From: UBA6168 sp041752395
Lineage (GTDB): Bacteria; Bacteroidota; Bacteroidia; Chitinophagales; Saprospiraceae
Assembly: GCA_041752395.1 (NCBI GenBank)
Contig: JBGSWN010000215.1
Coordinates: 66,960-130,959 of the forward strand
Reading direction: 5' to 3'
Length of the DNA: 64,000 nt
The notes under the pieces: generated by a model
The model's database searches: none
What the model saw: only the letters and a program-made list of their open reading frames with translations
What the model was told of the DNA's origin: nothing
Made by a program: the position numbers and the translations under genes
Shown: one piece after another, positions 9,054 to 17,202 of the stretch
How positions within the stretch are numbered: position 1 is the stretch's first letter
Layout: each line of letters opens with the position of its first letter

Positions 9054-11714
9054 TTATCTGAATTCCATGATGTAGCGGAGCGTTGGGAAAAATGGCAGCA
9101 ATGAAATTTGTACGATTTGGGTTTGCGCTTGACCATTGGCATCGAAATTTTCCCGAAGGGTGTAATACACTGGGTTTTTGCGAAGATAGGCGTTGTAAAC
9201 ACCAAGTTTGATGGTATGCTGCACGTTGCGAACCTTGAAATAATGGTTGAAGGTAAAATCTAGACGATGATAATTAGGCAAGCGACTGTCGTTGAGGGCT
9301 TTCACAAATTTCTGATTCAACTTGATGTCAGTGGGAGCATTGCCATTCCCTTGCTGCACGATGTCAAACTGTTGCGTGGCCAAGGTATAGGCCGAACCGG
9401 TTGAGAAAACATAACCAAGCGAAAAATCCCATTTTGGATTGAATTTGTACAAAAACTGAAGGTTAAAATTATGCCTTCTATCGAGCCTGAGCGGGTACTT
9501 TTTACCATTGTTCACCTCTTCGCCAAACTTTCGGTCAGTATGGGCATTGGCATAGCCGGCCCAGCCACCAATCTTTCCTCGCTGAACTTTGAGGAGTATT
9601 TCGGCTCCATAAGCCCAACCATTTCCGACCGCTATTTGATCCTGCCAATTCGTCGAATTAATATTGTTCAAGCCAATACCTTGGAAATAGATAATGTCCC
9701 TAAGCCGCTTGTAGTAGCCTTGTGCATCCAAGGTAAGCCAAGGTTTGAAACGGAAAACAGTTCCCGCTGAATATTGCCAGGATTGCTGGGGCTTGGCCTT
9801 TTCGGTGGCACTTACCCACAAGTCTTTCGGCAGTCCAATATTCGTCGGGCTGAGCAAATGGAGGAATTGGGTATTTTTTGTGACGGCTAGGTTAAAAGAA
9901 AGTTGTTCGTCCTCCCATACTCGGAAAATAAGCCTTGGCTGAATGGAGAAAAAGTCCTTTCCATTGACCAAAAGCGCCGAAGCTCGTACGCCAATATTGG
10001 CAGTGATGCTGTTCCCGATTTTCACCTCGTCTTGCACGTATGCGTCCAGTTCGGTGGATTTCAGCGGTCGTTTCAGATAGGAACCAATGGTATCCCGGGT
10101 TTGCTGGTCTAAGATGGTGAGCTCCTCAAAACTGATGACGCCGGGCTGAAAATTGTGCATGGTGAAGCTGGTGCCAAACCTGAAACGGTGCTTGTGAAAA
10201 GTCGAATAGTCGAAATCAGTTTTCAGGCCAATATCCTTTACACTCGACTGGTATTTGAGGAAAAGAACATCCTGAAGGACTGGCTCATCATTGGTGTACA
10301 AATCCAAATCAATCAACTCTTCTGAATTGTAAAAATATCGACTGTAAGTTGCTGTAACGTTGGCGAAAATTTTATCAGAAATCAAGTGATTCCAACGTAA
10401 TGCAGCCACCTTGTTCCCCCAATTCACAACTTCTTCGTTTGATACGACAGACAAGGTATCCTGGAACCAACGGAATTGGTCGTACTTATCCACAAAATCA
10501 TCTTTACCATTGTAAAAACTCAAGTAAACCCGGTCATTTTTAGAAATTTTGAAGTTTACTTTCGCATTTAAATCAAAAAAGAAATACTTCAAATAACCAG
10601 CGCTATTCTTTGTTTCCCGAATCCTTTTCGTGATTGGTACGCTCAAAAAATCAAACAAGGCACGTCGCCCAGATAGAAACCATGAACCCTTCTGTTTCTT
10701 GAATGGCCCCTCAACGGTAGTCTGCAACGACGTGGGCCCCATTTCCATTTCTCCTTGCAGCTTATTCAGGTTTCCTTCCTTGGTCTGGATGTCCCAAATG
10801 GAAGAAATTCGGCCACCGTACTGCGCAGGAAAATCGCCTTTGAGTATTTTGGCACTGCGCACCGCTCCAGTATTGTAAATTGAATAAATCCCTAAGCCGT
10901 GCGTGGCATTATAAACCGTCGCACCATCCAGTAAAAACAGGTTTTGGTCAATATCGCCGCCCCGAACCGACATCCCTCCGAACCCATCCGCCCCAGTCTG
11001 GATGCCAGGCAAGGTGTAGGCCAGCCGCAGCACATCCGTTTCGCCACCGAGAGAGGGCAATTTCCCAGCCTGCTCAAGGTTAATTTCAAAGGTGTTGATT
11101 TCCGTTTGGAGGTAAGACGAGTCGTTGGTGTTTCTAACCACTATTTCGGCCAATACCAAAGGCTGCATCTTGATTTCCAACCTTTTATTGGAGCCTAAGT
11201 TTAGCTGGATGGTATCGTTTTCATAACCCAAGCTTGAAATTTGCAGATAGACTGGCCCTTCGGTCAGGGTGATGCTGAAATACCCGAATTCATTGGTGTA
11301 CGTTCCCGATTTTCGGCGGATATCGTAAACTGTGGCATTGATAATTCGCTCCCCCGCCTCCATATCTGTTATAAAACCACTCAAAGTAAACAACTGCTTT
11401 GGAGCCGCAGCCGGTTTCTTGACAATAACAATTTGAGAGCCAACCACCTCGTACCAAAGGTCGGTGTTGGCGAATATTAGCGGGAGCAATTGACCAAGCG
11501 GTAAGTTGTCAACCTTGAAATTAAGCCGCTTCCCTTCGGGTAAAATATTGTTGCTGAAAGAAAGCCTTACCCCTTGGTCAATCATTTTGTAAAGCACTTC
11601 TTTTATCGGTAAGTCCTTGATATCCAAGCTAATAGTGGCATCCAGCGGTGATTGACCAATCGCTGAAAAATGGACAAAGCATCCAAAAAGCAATATGAAC
11701 CAGTGTTTTTTCAT
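9054..11714 (-). CDS. STN-domain TonB-dependent outer-membrane receptor (FecA type)
   Basis: An 886-residue protein starting at the ATG at 11714, which opens the signal peptide 'MKKHWFILLFGCFVHFSAIG'. Next comes an STN domain (about residues 25-95; 'LDIKDLPIKEVLYKMI'), which in FecA-type receptors signals to the periplasmic FecR. A carboxypeptidase-regulatory-like beta-sandwich follows (about 105-180), then a plug domain with 'GGMSVRGGDIDQNLFLLDGA', and a C-terminal 22-strand barrel ending in an aromatic/basic residue (MEFR). It imports a ligand across the outer membrane using TonB energy. There is no SusD partner next to it, so uptake of a siderophore or a small compound is more likely than a classic Sus glycan system. 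The ligand is unknown. It is paired with FecR and an ECF sigma factor upstream. Confidence 0.93.
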   Translation of the reverse strand: MKKHWFILLFGCFVHFSAIGQSPLDATISLDIKDLPIKEVLYKMIDQGVRLSFSNNILPEGKRLNFKVDNLPLGQLLPLIFANTDLWYEVVGSQIVIVKKPAAAPKQLFTLSGFITDMEAGERIINATVYDIRRKSGTYTNEFGYFSITLTEGPVYLQISSLGYENDTIQLNLGSNKRLEIKMQPLVLAEIVVRNTNDSSYLQTEINTFEINLEQAGKLPSLGGETDVLRLAYTLPGIQTGADGFGGMSVRGGDIDQNLFLLDGATVYNATHGLGIYSIYNTGAVRSAKILKGDFPAQYGGRISSIWDIQTKEGNLNKLQGEMEMGPTSLQTTVEGPFKKQKGSWFLSGRRALFDFLSVPITKRIRETKNSAGYLKYFFFDLNAKVNFKISKNDRVYLSFYNGKDDFVDKYDQFRWFQDTLSVVSNEEVVNWGNKVAALRWNHLISDKIFANVTATYSRYFYNSEELIDLDLYTNDEPVLQDVLFLKYQSSVKDIGLKTDFDYSTFHKHRFRFGTSFTMHNFQPGVISFEELTILDQQTRDTIGSYLKRPLKSTELDAYVQDEVKIGNSITANIGVRASALLVNGKDFFSIQPRLIFRVWEDEQLSFNLAVTKNTQFLHLLSPTNIGLPKDLWVSATEKAKPQQSWQYSAGTVFRFKPWLTLDAQGYYKRLRDIIYFQGIGLNNINSTNWQDQIAVGNGWAYGAEILLKVQRGKIGGWAGYANAHTDRKFGEEVNNGKKYPLRLDRRHNFNLQFLYKFNPKWDFSLGYVFSTGSAYTLATQQFDIVQQGNGNAPTDIKLNQKFVKALNDSRLPNYHRLDFTFNHYFKVRNVQHTIKLGVYNAYLRKNPVYYTLRENFDANGQAQTQIVQISLLPFFPTLRYIMEFR

Positions 11715-11772
11715 CCAGATTTGGATCGTTGGAATCAAAATTAAGCGAATCAATGGAACAGACGTGAAATTC

Positions 11773-11780
11773 CAAAACTA
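11773..11780 (-). promoter_or_regulatory. Candidate -7 box for the TonB receptor gene
   Basis: On the minus strand TAGTTTTG fits the Bacteroidota TAnnTTTG box. It lies about 60 bp upstream of the ATG at 11714 and just downstream of the fecR terminator. No well-spaced TTG -33 element is seen, which would be consistent with activation or an alternative sigma factor. Confidence 0.4.
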
Positions 11781-11796
11781 AAGTTGGGAAACCCAA

Positions 11797-11835
11797 TAAA
11801 AAATGGCTCAGGCGGGTAATCCTCCTGAGCCATTT
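11797..11835 (-). terminator. Terminator between fecR and the TonB receptor gene
   Basis: A 12-bp perfect stem (AAATGGCTCAGG at 11801-11812 with CCTGAGCCATTT at 11824-11835). On the minus strand it is followed by a run of T. It lies after the stop of fecR (11862) and before the receptor start, so the receptor is probably transcribed separately or by read-through. Confidence 0.8.
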
Positions 11836-11861
11836 TTGTTCCAAATTCGCAGGTGCATATC

Positions 11862-12803
11862 CTAGTTACAGCAAGTGCCTTTCACCTTATAATTATTGGA
11901 ATCTTTTACGAATTTCAGCTTTGGGCAAGAAGTTTTCAGCGCTTCGATTGCTTCGTCCAATTTGCCTTTTTGCAGCGTCAAAGTTTGGCGACATGCTGTG
12001 CTTTGGCTGGTTTCCAGCTCAAAATTGACGCCGTATAACCGACGCATTCCTTCAAAAATAACAGGCAAGCTCTGACCTTTGAAACTGATTACGCCAGTTC
12101 TCCAAGCATTGGGCATGCCCGCATCGTCCTTTCCCTCCACCAATTTCCTTGTGCTGCTGTTCAGGCGAACGAATTGGCCGGGTGTGAGCTCGATGTGCTT
12201 GCCACTTTCCTTGAAATCTACTTTCACTTTGCCCTTTTCCACGAAAACCTCAAACACTTCTTCTTTTGGGTAGGAACGGACATTAAACGAAGTACCAAGT
12301 ACCGTGACCGTAGCGCTTTCTGTTTCAATGACAAATGGCCTTGCTTCATCCCGTTTTATATCGAAAAATGCTTCGCCTGTCAATGCCACATTCCTTTGGT
12401 GCTTCGCAAACCCTGCATTGTAAACCAATTCGCTGGATTGGTTCAGGGTGACAGTACTGCCATCTGAAAGCGCCAATTCTTTGGTGTCGGTTACCTGAGT
12501 AGCTTCTACAATTGTTGCGCCAGCATCCCCAATTTTATTTTTTAAAAATAAGCCTGCAACCAGCAAAATCAATACGCTTGCAGCGATCCGCAAGGCAATT
12601 TTAAGGGGAGAAAGCCGGACAATTTTAGGAGCTTGTTGATTCCCCATTCGATTCCTGAAAGCCTTAAGGCCCTGCTCAACGTCAGGTTGGTAGCCATCCT
12701 TGTAGCTGCCACTTGCCTCCCATATTTGCTTCAGTTGGCTAGGCGTTTCACTTGGCTGTTGTTTCTGCCAATTCTGCCAGCTTTTGTTTTCTTTAAAATC
12801 CAT
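11862..12803 (-). CDS. FecR-family anti-sigma factor
   Basis: A 313-residue inner-membrane protein: a short cytoplasmic N-terminal region rich in Gln and Trp, one membrane helix at about residues 67-86 ('IALRIAASVLILLVAGLFL'), a periplasmic FecR domain (about 95-215, including 'LALSDGSTVTLNQSSEL' and 'VLGTSFNVRSY') and a C-terminal DUF4974 secretin/TonB-like domain. In this family the periplasmic part senses the STN domain of the cognate receptor and the cytoplasmic part controls the ECF sigma factor. Both partners are encoded next to it on the same strand. The protein ends in an unusual Cys-Cys-Asn. No missing segment is seen. Confidence 0.92.
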   Translation of the reverse strand: MDFKENKSWQNWQKQQPSETPSQLKQIWEASGSYKDGYQPDVEQGLKAFRNRMGNQQAPKIVRLSPLKIALRIAASVLILLVAGLFLKNKIGDAGATIVEATQVTDTKELALSDGSTVTLNQSSELVYNAGFAKHQRNVALTGEAFFDIKRDEARPFVIETESATVTVLGTSFNVRSYPKEEVFEVFVEKGKVKVDFKESGKHIELTPGQFVRLNSSTRKLVEGKDDAGMPNAWRTGVISFKGQSLPVIFEGMRRLYGVNFELETSQSTACRQTLTLQKGKLDEAIEALKTSCPKLKFVKDSNNYKVKGTCCN

Positions 12804-12965
12804 CTAGATAAGTCGTTTCACAACCGCTTCGTTCATTTTCGACAACTTCAGCGAGTCTAATTTTTTATAGTTGGTGTAAGAGACACGGTTTTCATCCGTG
12901 ACCCCTATTTAGCTGCCAAATTCGTGCAGTTTTTTGAAAACAAATGCAAGCCAAATGACAGGATG

Positions 12966-13571
12966 CTAGTCTTCTTTCAAAAAAGGCTCGATAGCCGATT
13001 TTAGCATTTTAAGGGCTTTCGTCATCTGGTTTTCTACCGTCTTGATGGAGATGTTCAACTCGTCGGCTATCTGCTGGTTGCTCATATCTTCAAACCTGCT
13101 AAGTGTAAAAACCAATCGGCAACGCTCCGGCAAAAGGTCAATGGCAGCATGAACCGAACGTTCTAGGTCTTGGCCTTCCAATTCCAAAGAAACACTGGTA
13201 GTCTCATTGGCCGTGTTGGACAGCTTATCCTCGTCGTCCCATTTTATTTTTCGGTCCCTGATAAAATTCAGGGTCTTGTTCACCGCCGCCCGCCGAAGGT
13301 AGGCACGAAGCGAAGTGGTGACATTGATTTCCGCCCGTTTGCGCCAGACATCAAGCAACACCTCTTGGGCCAGGTCTTCAGCAGAGTGCTCGTCGTTCAG
13401 CACCCGCACTACCGTTTGGCATAGGTACGGATAGTACTTGCGAAACATCAGCTCCATCGCCAAACCATCGTTGGTGGGGAGCAAAGCCAGTATTTGTTCG
13501 TCGGAGTGTTCTTTGTCGAAGGCCACTAATTCAATTTCTATCGGGTACGTAGGGCTTTTTTTACGGTGCAA
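12966..13571 (-). CDS. ECF RNA polymerase sigma factor (Bacteroidetes FecI-like)
   Basis: A 201-residue sigma factor with region 2 ('YYPYLCQTVVRVLNDEHSAEDLAQEV', shown in the family order) and region 4 ('LPERCRLVFTLSRFEDMSNQ' then 'IADELNISIKTVENQMTKAL'). It should direct RNA polymerase to the TonB receptor and related genes when FecR relays a signal. There is no ATG in frame near the start. The first usable codons are TTG (13571) or GTG (13526), and either leaves the domains intact. A 163-bp gap separates it from fecR and holds only a small 5-bp hairpin near 12886-12902. This and the next two genes form a standard cell-surface signalling unit. Confidence 0.92.
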   Translation of the reverse strand: MHRKKSPTYPIEIELVAFDKEHSDEQILALLPTNDGLAMELMFRKYYPYLCQTVVRVLNDEHSAEDLAQEVLLDVWRKRAEINVTTSLRAYLRRAAVNKTLNFIRDRKIKWDDEDKLSNTANETTSVSLELEGQDLERSVHAAIDLLPERCRLVFTLSRFEDMSNQQIADELNISIKTVENQMTKALKMLKSAIEPFLKED

Positions 13572-13851
13572 ATTATGACTTTTACCCTAAAATCCCGTCA
13601 GAATCATAAAATTGTGATAATCTGACAAACGATTGGTGAATTTCACTAAATTTGGCTTCTTATTTTCATAGTGTAAAAAAAATACCATGCGTGAAGTGCT
13701 TGGCATCTAATCAGAACGAACAACGACCAATCATTTTCAAATATTCAAATTTAGCTTTGCAAAAGCTCAAAATACATTTTTTTGGTTAGAAACTCGGAGC
13801 CTGTCCCGAGCAATCGGGATGGGCTTTCGGGATTCACAAATCTCATTTTCC

Positions 13852-14313
13852 ATGTTTAAATTTTTCATCCCATTGACATTTTTGGCACTTTTTTTTGTTC
13901 CTTCATCCGTTTCCGCTCAAGACAACCTGACGGAAAAAGGTGGGTTCGTAGTGAACGCCAATGAAGAACATTCTTTCCTGTTTGTGCTTTCCAACCGCAC
14001 CAACGACCTACAAGAACTCCGCACTGGAATCACGAAGTACATGTGGAAGTTCTACCCGAACGACAAACTTAAAATCACCCAAATCCAAGTGGACGGTGAT
14101 TTGAAAGAAGTCCCGTTAATCCTCATCACTGGTTTTTCAAACAAAGCCAAGGCCATGGAATTTTACAACGGCCTCAAAACTAACCGACCAGATTTCATGC
14201 AAATGGGCATGACCAAGGATTATTTCCCACTCACCAAATCGAACTACGAGACGATTGTGCGGGCAAAATCCCTGAACGGTTACAAGCCGTTTTTTCAGCA
14301 GAACTATTTGTGA
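13852..14313 (+). CDS. Small secreted protein of unknown function
   Basis: A 153-residue protein from the ATG at 13852, which opens a signal peptide ('MFKFFIPLTFLALFFVPSSVSA', two parts) cleaved before QDNL. The mature part is about 130 residues, alternates strands and helices and has no cysteine; I recognise no named domain. The pattern 'HSFLFVLSNRTNDLQELRTGI' then 'LILITGFSNKAKAMEFYNGLK' hints at a ferredoxin-like/SPOR-type small fold, which is tentative. It is separated from the sigma factor by a 280-bp divergent spacer. A large imperfect hairpin begins immediately after its stop codon. Confidence 0.75.
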   Translation: MFKFFIPLTFLALFFVPSSVSAQDNLTEKGGFVVNANEEHSFLFVLSNRTNDLQELRTGITKYMWKFYPNDKLKITQIQVDGDLKEVPLILITGFSNKAKAMEFYNGLKTNRPDFMQMGMTKDYFPLTKSNYETIVRAKSLNGYKPFFQQNYL

Positions 14314-14396
14314 GGTTTAGAGGGTTTAGCGGGGGGGTAGAAGGTTTATTGGCAAGTCCAAACTAAACCTTCTGACCCCCGCTAAACCTCCAAACC
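14314..14396. repeat. Large imperfect palindrome
   Basis: Arms at 14314-14348 and 14363-14396 are nearly self-complementary (motifs GTTTAGCGGGGG and CCCCCGCTAAAC) around a 14-nt loop. It begins at the stop codon of the gene at 13852-14313. No T-run follows, so it is not a classical terminator. It may be a REP-like element or mRNA 3'-end structure. Confidence 0.75.
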
Positions 14397-14423
14397 CCAG
14401 CCAAAAACAAACACTCACCCGTT

Positions 14424-15431
14424 TTGACCTACCAGCAAATTTTAGGAGACCTAAAAAAGAAAAAGTTCCAACCCATTTACTTCCTGCACGGCAGCGAGGC
14501 TTTTTTTATTGATGCCATTTCGGATTTTATCGAAGAAAATGCATTGTCGGAAAGTGAGCGTTCCTTCAATCAAGTGGTGCTTTACGGGCGGGATGTGGAC
14601 CATCTTGCCGTCATTGACAATGCCCGCCGCTATCCGATGATGTCTCAAAATTCGGTCGTTATCGTGAAGGAGGCGCAGGACATGAAGGACTTGAAAGACC
14701 TTGAAAAATACATTGCCAACCCACTTCCTTCGACCATCTTGGTGCTGTGCCACAAGCACAAAGCCTTCAACACCAATACCAAATTCGGGAAGCTGCTGCA
14801 AGAAAAAGGCATCGTTTTCGACAGTAAGAAACTCTACGACAACCAGGTGCCGGACTGGATTCACGATTATTTGACACATCAAAAACTCAAAATAACCCCC
14901 GGCGCTGCTGACCTGCTGGCGGAGTACCTTGGCACCGACCTCTCGCTCATTTCCCATGAATTGGACAAGCTGGCACTGCACTTGCAAGCTGGCACGGAAA
15001 TCACTGCCGACCATGTGGAACTGCATGTGGGCATCAGCCGGGAGTACAATATTTTTGAATTGCAAAAAGCCATGAGCAACAAGGATATGGCCAAAATAGC
15101 CCGCATCACCCAGAACTTCGTGGAGAACCCGAAACGCAATCCGTTTATCATGGTAGTGGCTTCACTGGCCAGTTTTTTCACCAAGGTTTACATGCTGCAT
15201 TTTTTGAAAAACGCCTCGGATGGTGACGTGCAAAAGAAGTTGGGGCTGCGCTCGCCTTACGCCCTCAAAGAGTACCGCTCGGCACTCAGGCATTTTCCTT
15301 TGGCCAAAACGGAGCAAATCATTTCGGAGCTAAAAACTTACGACCTGATGTCAAAAGGGGTGGATTTTATCACCACGGGGAAGGAAGATGGGGAGTTGTT
15401 GAAGGAGTTGGTTTTTAAGGTGACACATTGA
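14424..15431 (+). CDS. holA: DNA polymerase III delta subunit
   Basis: A 335-residue clamp-loader subunit. The N-terminal AAA+-like part has 'FQPIYFLHGSEAFFIDAISDFI' (shown in the family order: a core 'PIYFLHGSE' motif with no functional P-loop, as usual for delta). The middle carries 'DLSLISHELDKLALHL' and the C-terminal collar domain ends in 'DFITTGKEDGELLKEL'. HolA opens the beta clamp for loading in DNA replication. The length is typical. There is no ATG in frame upstream, so the start is probably TTG at 14424, giving 'TYQQILGDLKKKKFQPIY'. The gene stands alone, as often seen for holA. Confidence 0.9.
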   Translation: MTYQQILGDLKKKKFQPIYFLHGSEAFFIDAISDFIEENALSESERSFNQVVLYGRDVDHLAVIDNARRYPMMSQNSVVIVKEAQDMKDLKDLEKYIANPLPSTILVLCHKHKAFNTNTKFGKLLQEKGIVFDSKKLYDNQVPDWIHDYLTHQKLKITPGAADLLAEYLGTDLSLISHELDKLALHLQAGTEITADHVELHVGISREYNIFELQKAMSNKDMAKIARITQNFVENPKRNPFIMVVASLASFFTKVYMLHFLKNASDGDVQKKLGLRSPYALKEYRSALRHFPLAKTEQIISELKTYDLMSKGVDFITTGKEDGELLKELVFKVTH

Positions 15432-15735
15432 AATTACCCCATCTTCGCAAGTCTTCCCAACCTGCCCACAAAGCTACAAACTAACCTCGTGTAAATGCCG
15501 CAGTTCAAGCAGGAGTTCAGCGAAGCGGCTCTTGCGGCCATCTACTTCATCACCTCCAGTGCCACTATGCTAAACACTGGCTCGAACTTGTGCTTTTATT
15601 TCAAGAAAGTAGGTGGTTTTGGGAAGAAACGGGAAACTTACCACAAAATATTATCGGCCCCTTTTCAATTTTAATAGTAAAGCGTAGCGGGCTCAATTTT
15701 CTAAGCTCCCCCTTTCCGGGAATTCACACATTACC
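15432..15735. other. Gene-free stretch
   Basis: About 300 bp. It contains a 59-codon ORF at 15495-15674 and a 75-codon ORF overlapping its end, neither with a recognisable family or convincing codon pattern. It may hold gene remnants. No RNA gene or terminator was seen. Confidence 0.4.
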
Positions 15736-16266
15736 TTATATTATCCATTTTTTGATAAGTTTATCCCACAGGGGAACAAAAATTAATAGAAAACAAAAAT
15801 TACCCATCAAAAAATAGATTATTGTTGCGCTTCCGTAAGGAAAATAAGGACTCATTCCGCCATCATTCTCAAGGTTATTGGTTTTAAAGAAAACAAAACC
15901 GATAGCGCACAAATAAATTAAGCACCAAAGAAAATATACCTTTAATAATATGAAACTGATATATTGATATGTTCTTCCCTCGCCTTTAATCAGATGACAA
16001 ACCAGTTTTATGTAAATATAAAGGTTCATTATCGTAAATGGAAGCAGCCAAAGTAAATCAAAAAAAATGTTAACGAAAATAATAGAAATAATTTTCGTTG
16101 CTATAGAATCCCCTTTTCCTTCAAGAAATAAATCTCTATCTATATTTTCAGGGCTATATACATAAATTAAAGGGGTTAAAAAATGAAAAAACACCTTTAA
16201 AAAGTAATTGTAAAAAATATAGATGACAATCAACTTTAAATATTTGGTGGTTTGTTTTACTGGCAT
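15736..16266 (-). CDS. AT-rich multi-pass membrane protein of unknown function
   Basis: A 176-residue protein with about four hydrophobic segments (near residues 10-36, 60-90, 103-125, 150-170), rich in Ile, Phe, Tyr and Asn. Base composition is distinctly more AT-rich than the flanking holA and lipoprotein genes, a possible sign of transfer. No family is recognised. The Asp/Asn-rich loop near residue 130 is predicted to face outward or the periplasm; topology is uncertain. The 300-bp spaces on both sides hold palindromes, which supports an accessory location. The ORF reads convincingly as coding because the hydrophobic pattern spans its whole length. Confidence 0.65.
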   Translation of the reverse strand: MPVKQTTKYLKLIVIYIFYNYFLKVFFHFLTPLIYVYSPENIDRDLFLEGKGDSIATKIISIIFVNIFFDLLWLLPFTIMNLYIYIKLVCHLIKGEGRTYQYISFILLKVYFLWCLIYLCAIGFVFFKTNNLENDGGMSPYFPYGSATIIYFLMGNFCFLLIFVPLWDKLIKKWII

Positions 16267-16596
16267 GATAAAAAGTTTGCAGGTACATAGGATTTGATTT
16301 TTTCATAAAACAGCTGAAGTATTGGTGCATGGGCAGAACGATTTCAAATGGGTCATTGAAGAAATTTTGCACATCAATTGGTGAATTTTATAATTTAATT
16401 GCTACATATTGAAATTCGGATCTTCCCCCACGATACGCTGGTTCATCCCGAAAGCTTTCTGGATGAACCAGCGGGATTATTTACAGTCGTTTTGTAAGGA
16501 ATGACCAGCTGGAGCTGATGTCCCCAGCTGGTCTTACCGGAAAGCGATTATTTGAAATCATGTATCACTCATGTCTCTAAATGAAAATGCTTCAAT
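16267..16596. other. Intergenic stretch with two hairpins
   Basis: 330 bp without a gene. It contains two perfect palindromes: GCTGGTTCATCC (16437-16448) with its complement at 16461-16472, and GACCAGCTGG (16503-16512) with its complement at 16524-16533. The stretch from about 16423 shares bases with the dispersed repeat listed at 25075, 26033 and 27580. Confidence 0.7.
16421..16533. repeat. Partial copy of dispersed 'GCTGGTTC' repeat plus hairpins
   Basis: Shares TTCCCCCAC followed by ACGCTGGTTC with the other copies of the repeat, then carries two GC-rich stem-loops. Together these look like a REP-type element, not a terminator. Confidence 0.5.
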
Positions 16597-17067
16597 TCAT
16601 TCCCCCTGTACTTTCTTGAGCAAATATTTGGTCGCATCCTTCACGGAGCCATCAGCATTCATGCCAAGCAAACCATCGGAAGTGACCTGGTATTTCACAT
16701 CGCCAGATTTTCCTCTCAGCGTGACCACCGTGCCCACTACCGACCACGAACCATTCGATTCAACCGTCTTGGGCGGTTTGCTCTGGTAATCTTCTTGCAT
16801 GGTATAGCTTCTTTGCTCATCAGCGTTCAGCGTTAGCATGGTTTGAATGCCGTCACAACCCTCGCAAGGCAAAGTGCCGTTGTAGAAGGCGGCCAATTGT
16901 TCCACAGCAGCTTGTTCTGAACTGGAAGTGGCAGGTGCAGCGACAGTGGTGTCGGTGGCAGTTGCTGTTTCAGGAGTGGTAGCAGTATCCTTTGGGGCAT
17001 CGCCACAGGATTGAAAAGAAAGGAATGCAAACGCAATCAATGCTGGAAGGTAAGATTTCTTCTTCAT
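16597..17067 (-). CDS. NlpE-like lipoprotein, copy 1
   Basis: A 156-residue lipoprotein from the ATG at 17067. It has a signal peptide and lipobox 'LSFQSC' (C21), then a Thr/Ala/Pro-rich linker, then an NlpE N-terminal-type domain with 'YNGTLPCEGCDGIQTMLTL', whose CxxC pair is the family hallmark. NlpE senses envelope, copper and surface stress in Proteobacteria. In Bacteroidota these are called NlpE or copper-resistance-like lipoproteins, with function mostly untested. It is a paralogue of the gene at 27763-28233: 95 of the last 104 residues are identical. A candidate -7 box, TAAGTTTG on the minus strand, is at 17112-17119. Confidence 0.85.
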   Translation of the reverse strand: MKKKSYLPALIAFAFLSFQSCGDAPKDTATTPETATATDTTVAAPATSSSEQAAVEQLAAFYNGTLPCEGCDGIQTMLTLNADEQRSYTMQEDYQSKPPKTVESNGSWSVVGTVVTLRGKSGDVKYQVTSDGLLGMNADGSVKDATKYLLKKVQGE

Positions 17068-17111
17068 AAAAAAGGATTTAGATTTAAAAATGATAGGTTC
17101 GGTAGCAGTAC

Positions 17112-17119
17112 CAAACTTA
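17112..17119 (-). promoter_or_regulatory. Candidate -7 box for NlpE-like copy 1
   Basis: TAAGTTTG on the minus strand fits TAnnTTTG. It is 45 bp upstream of the start codon at 17067. No TTG at the standard spacing is seen. Confidence 0.35.
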
Positions 17120-17202
17120 TTCAGCGTGCAATTTAGGGCGAATTTTTTCAATTCCATTCATCCATAAACAGCATGAATTACTTGAGGAATTTCGAGACAG
17201 CC

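Noticed and set aside
15495..15817. 59- and 75-codon ORFs after holA
   Set aside because: No recognisable protein pattern, they overlap, and no promoter was found; possibly a remnant.
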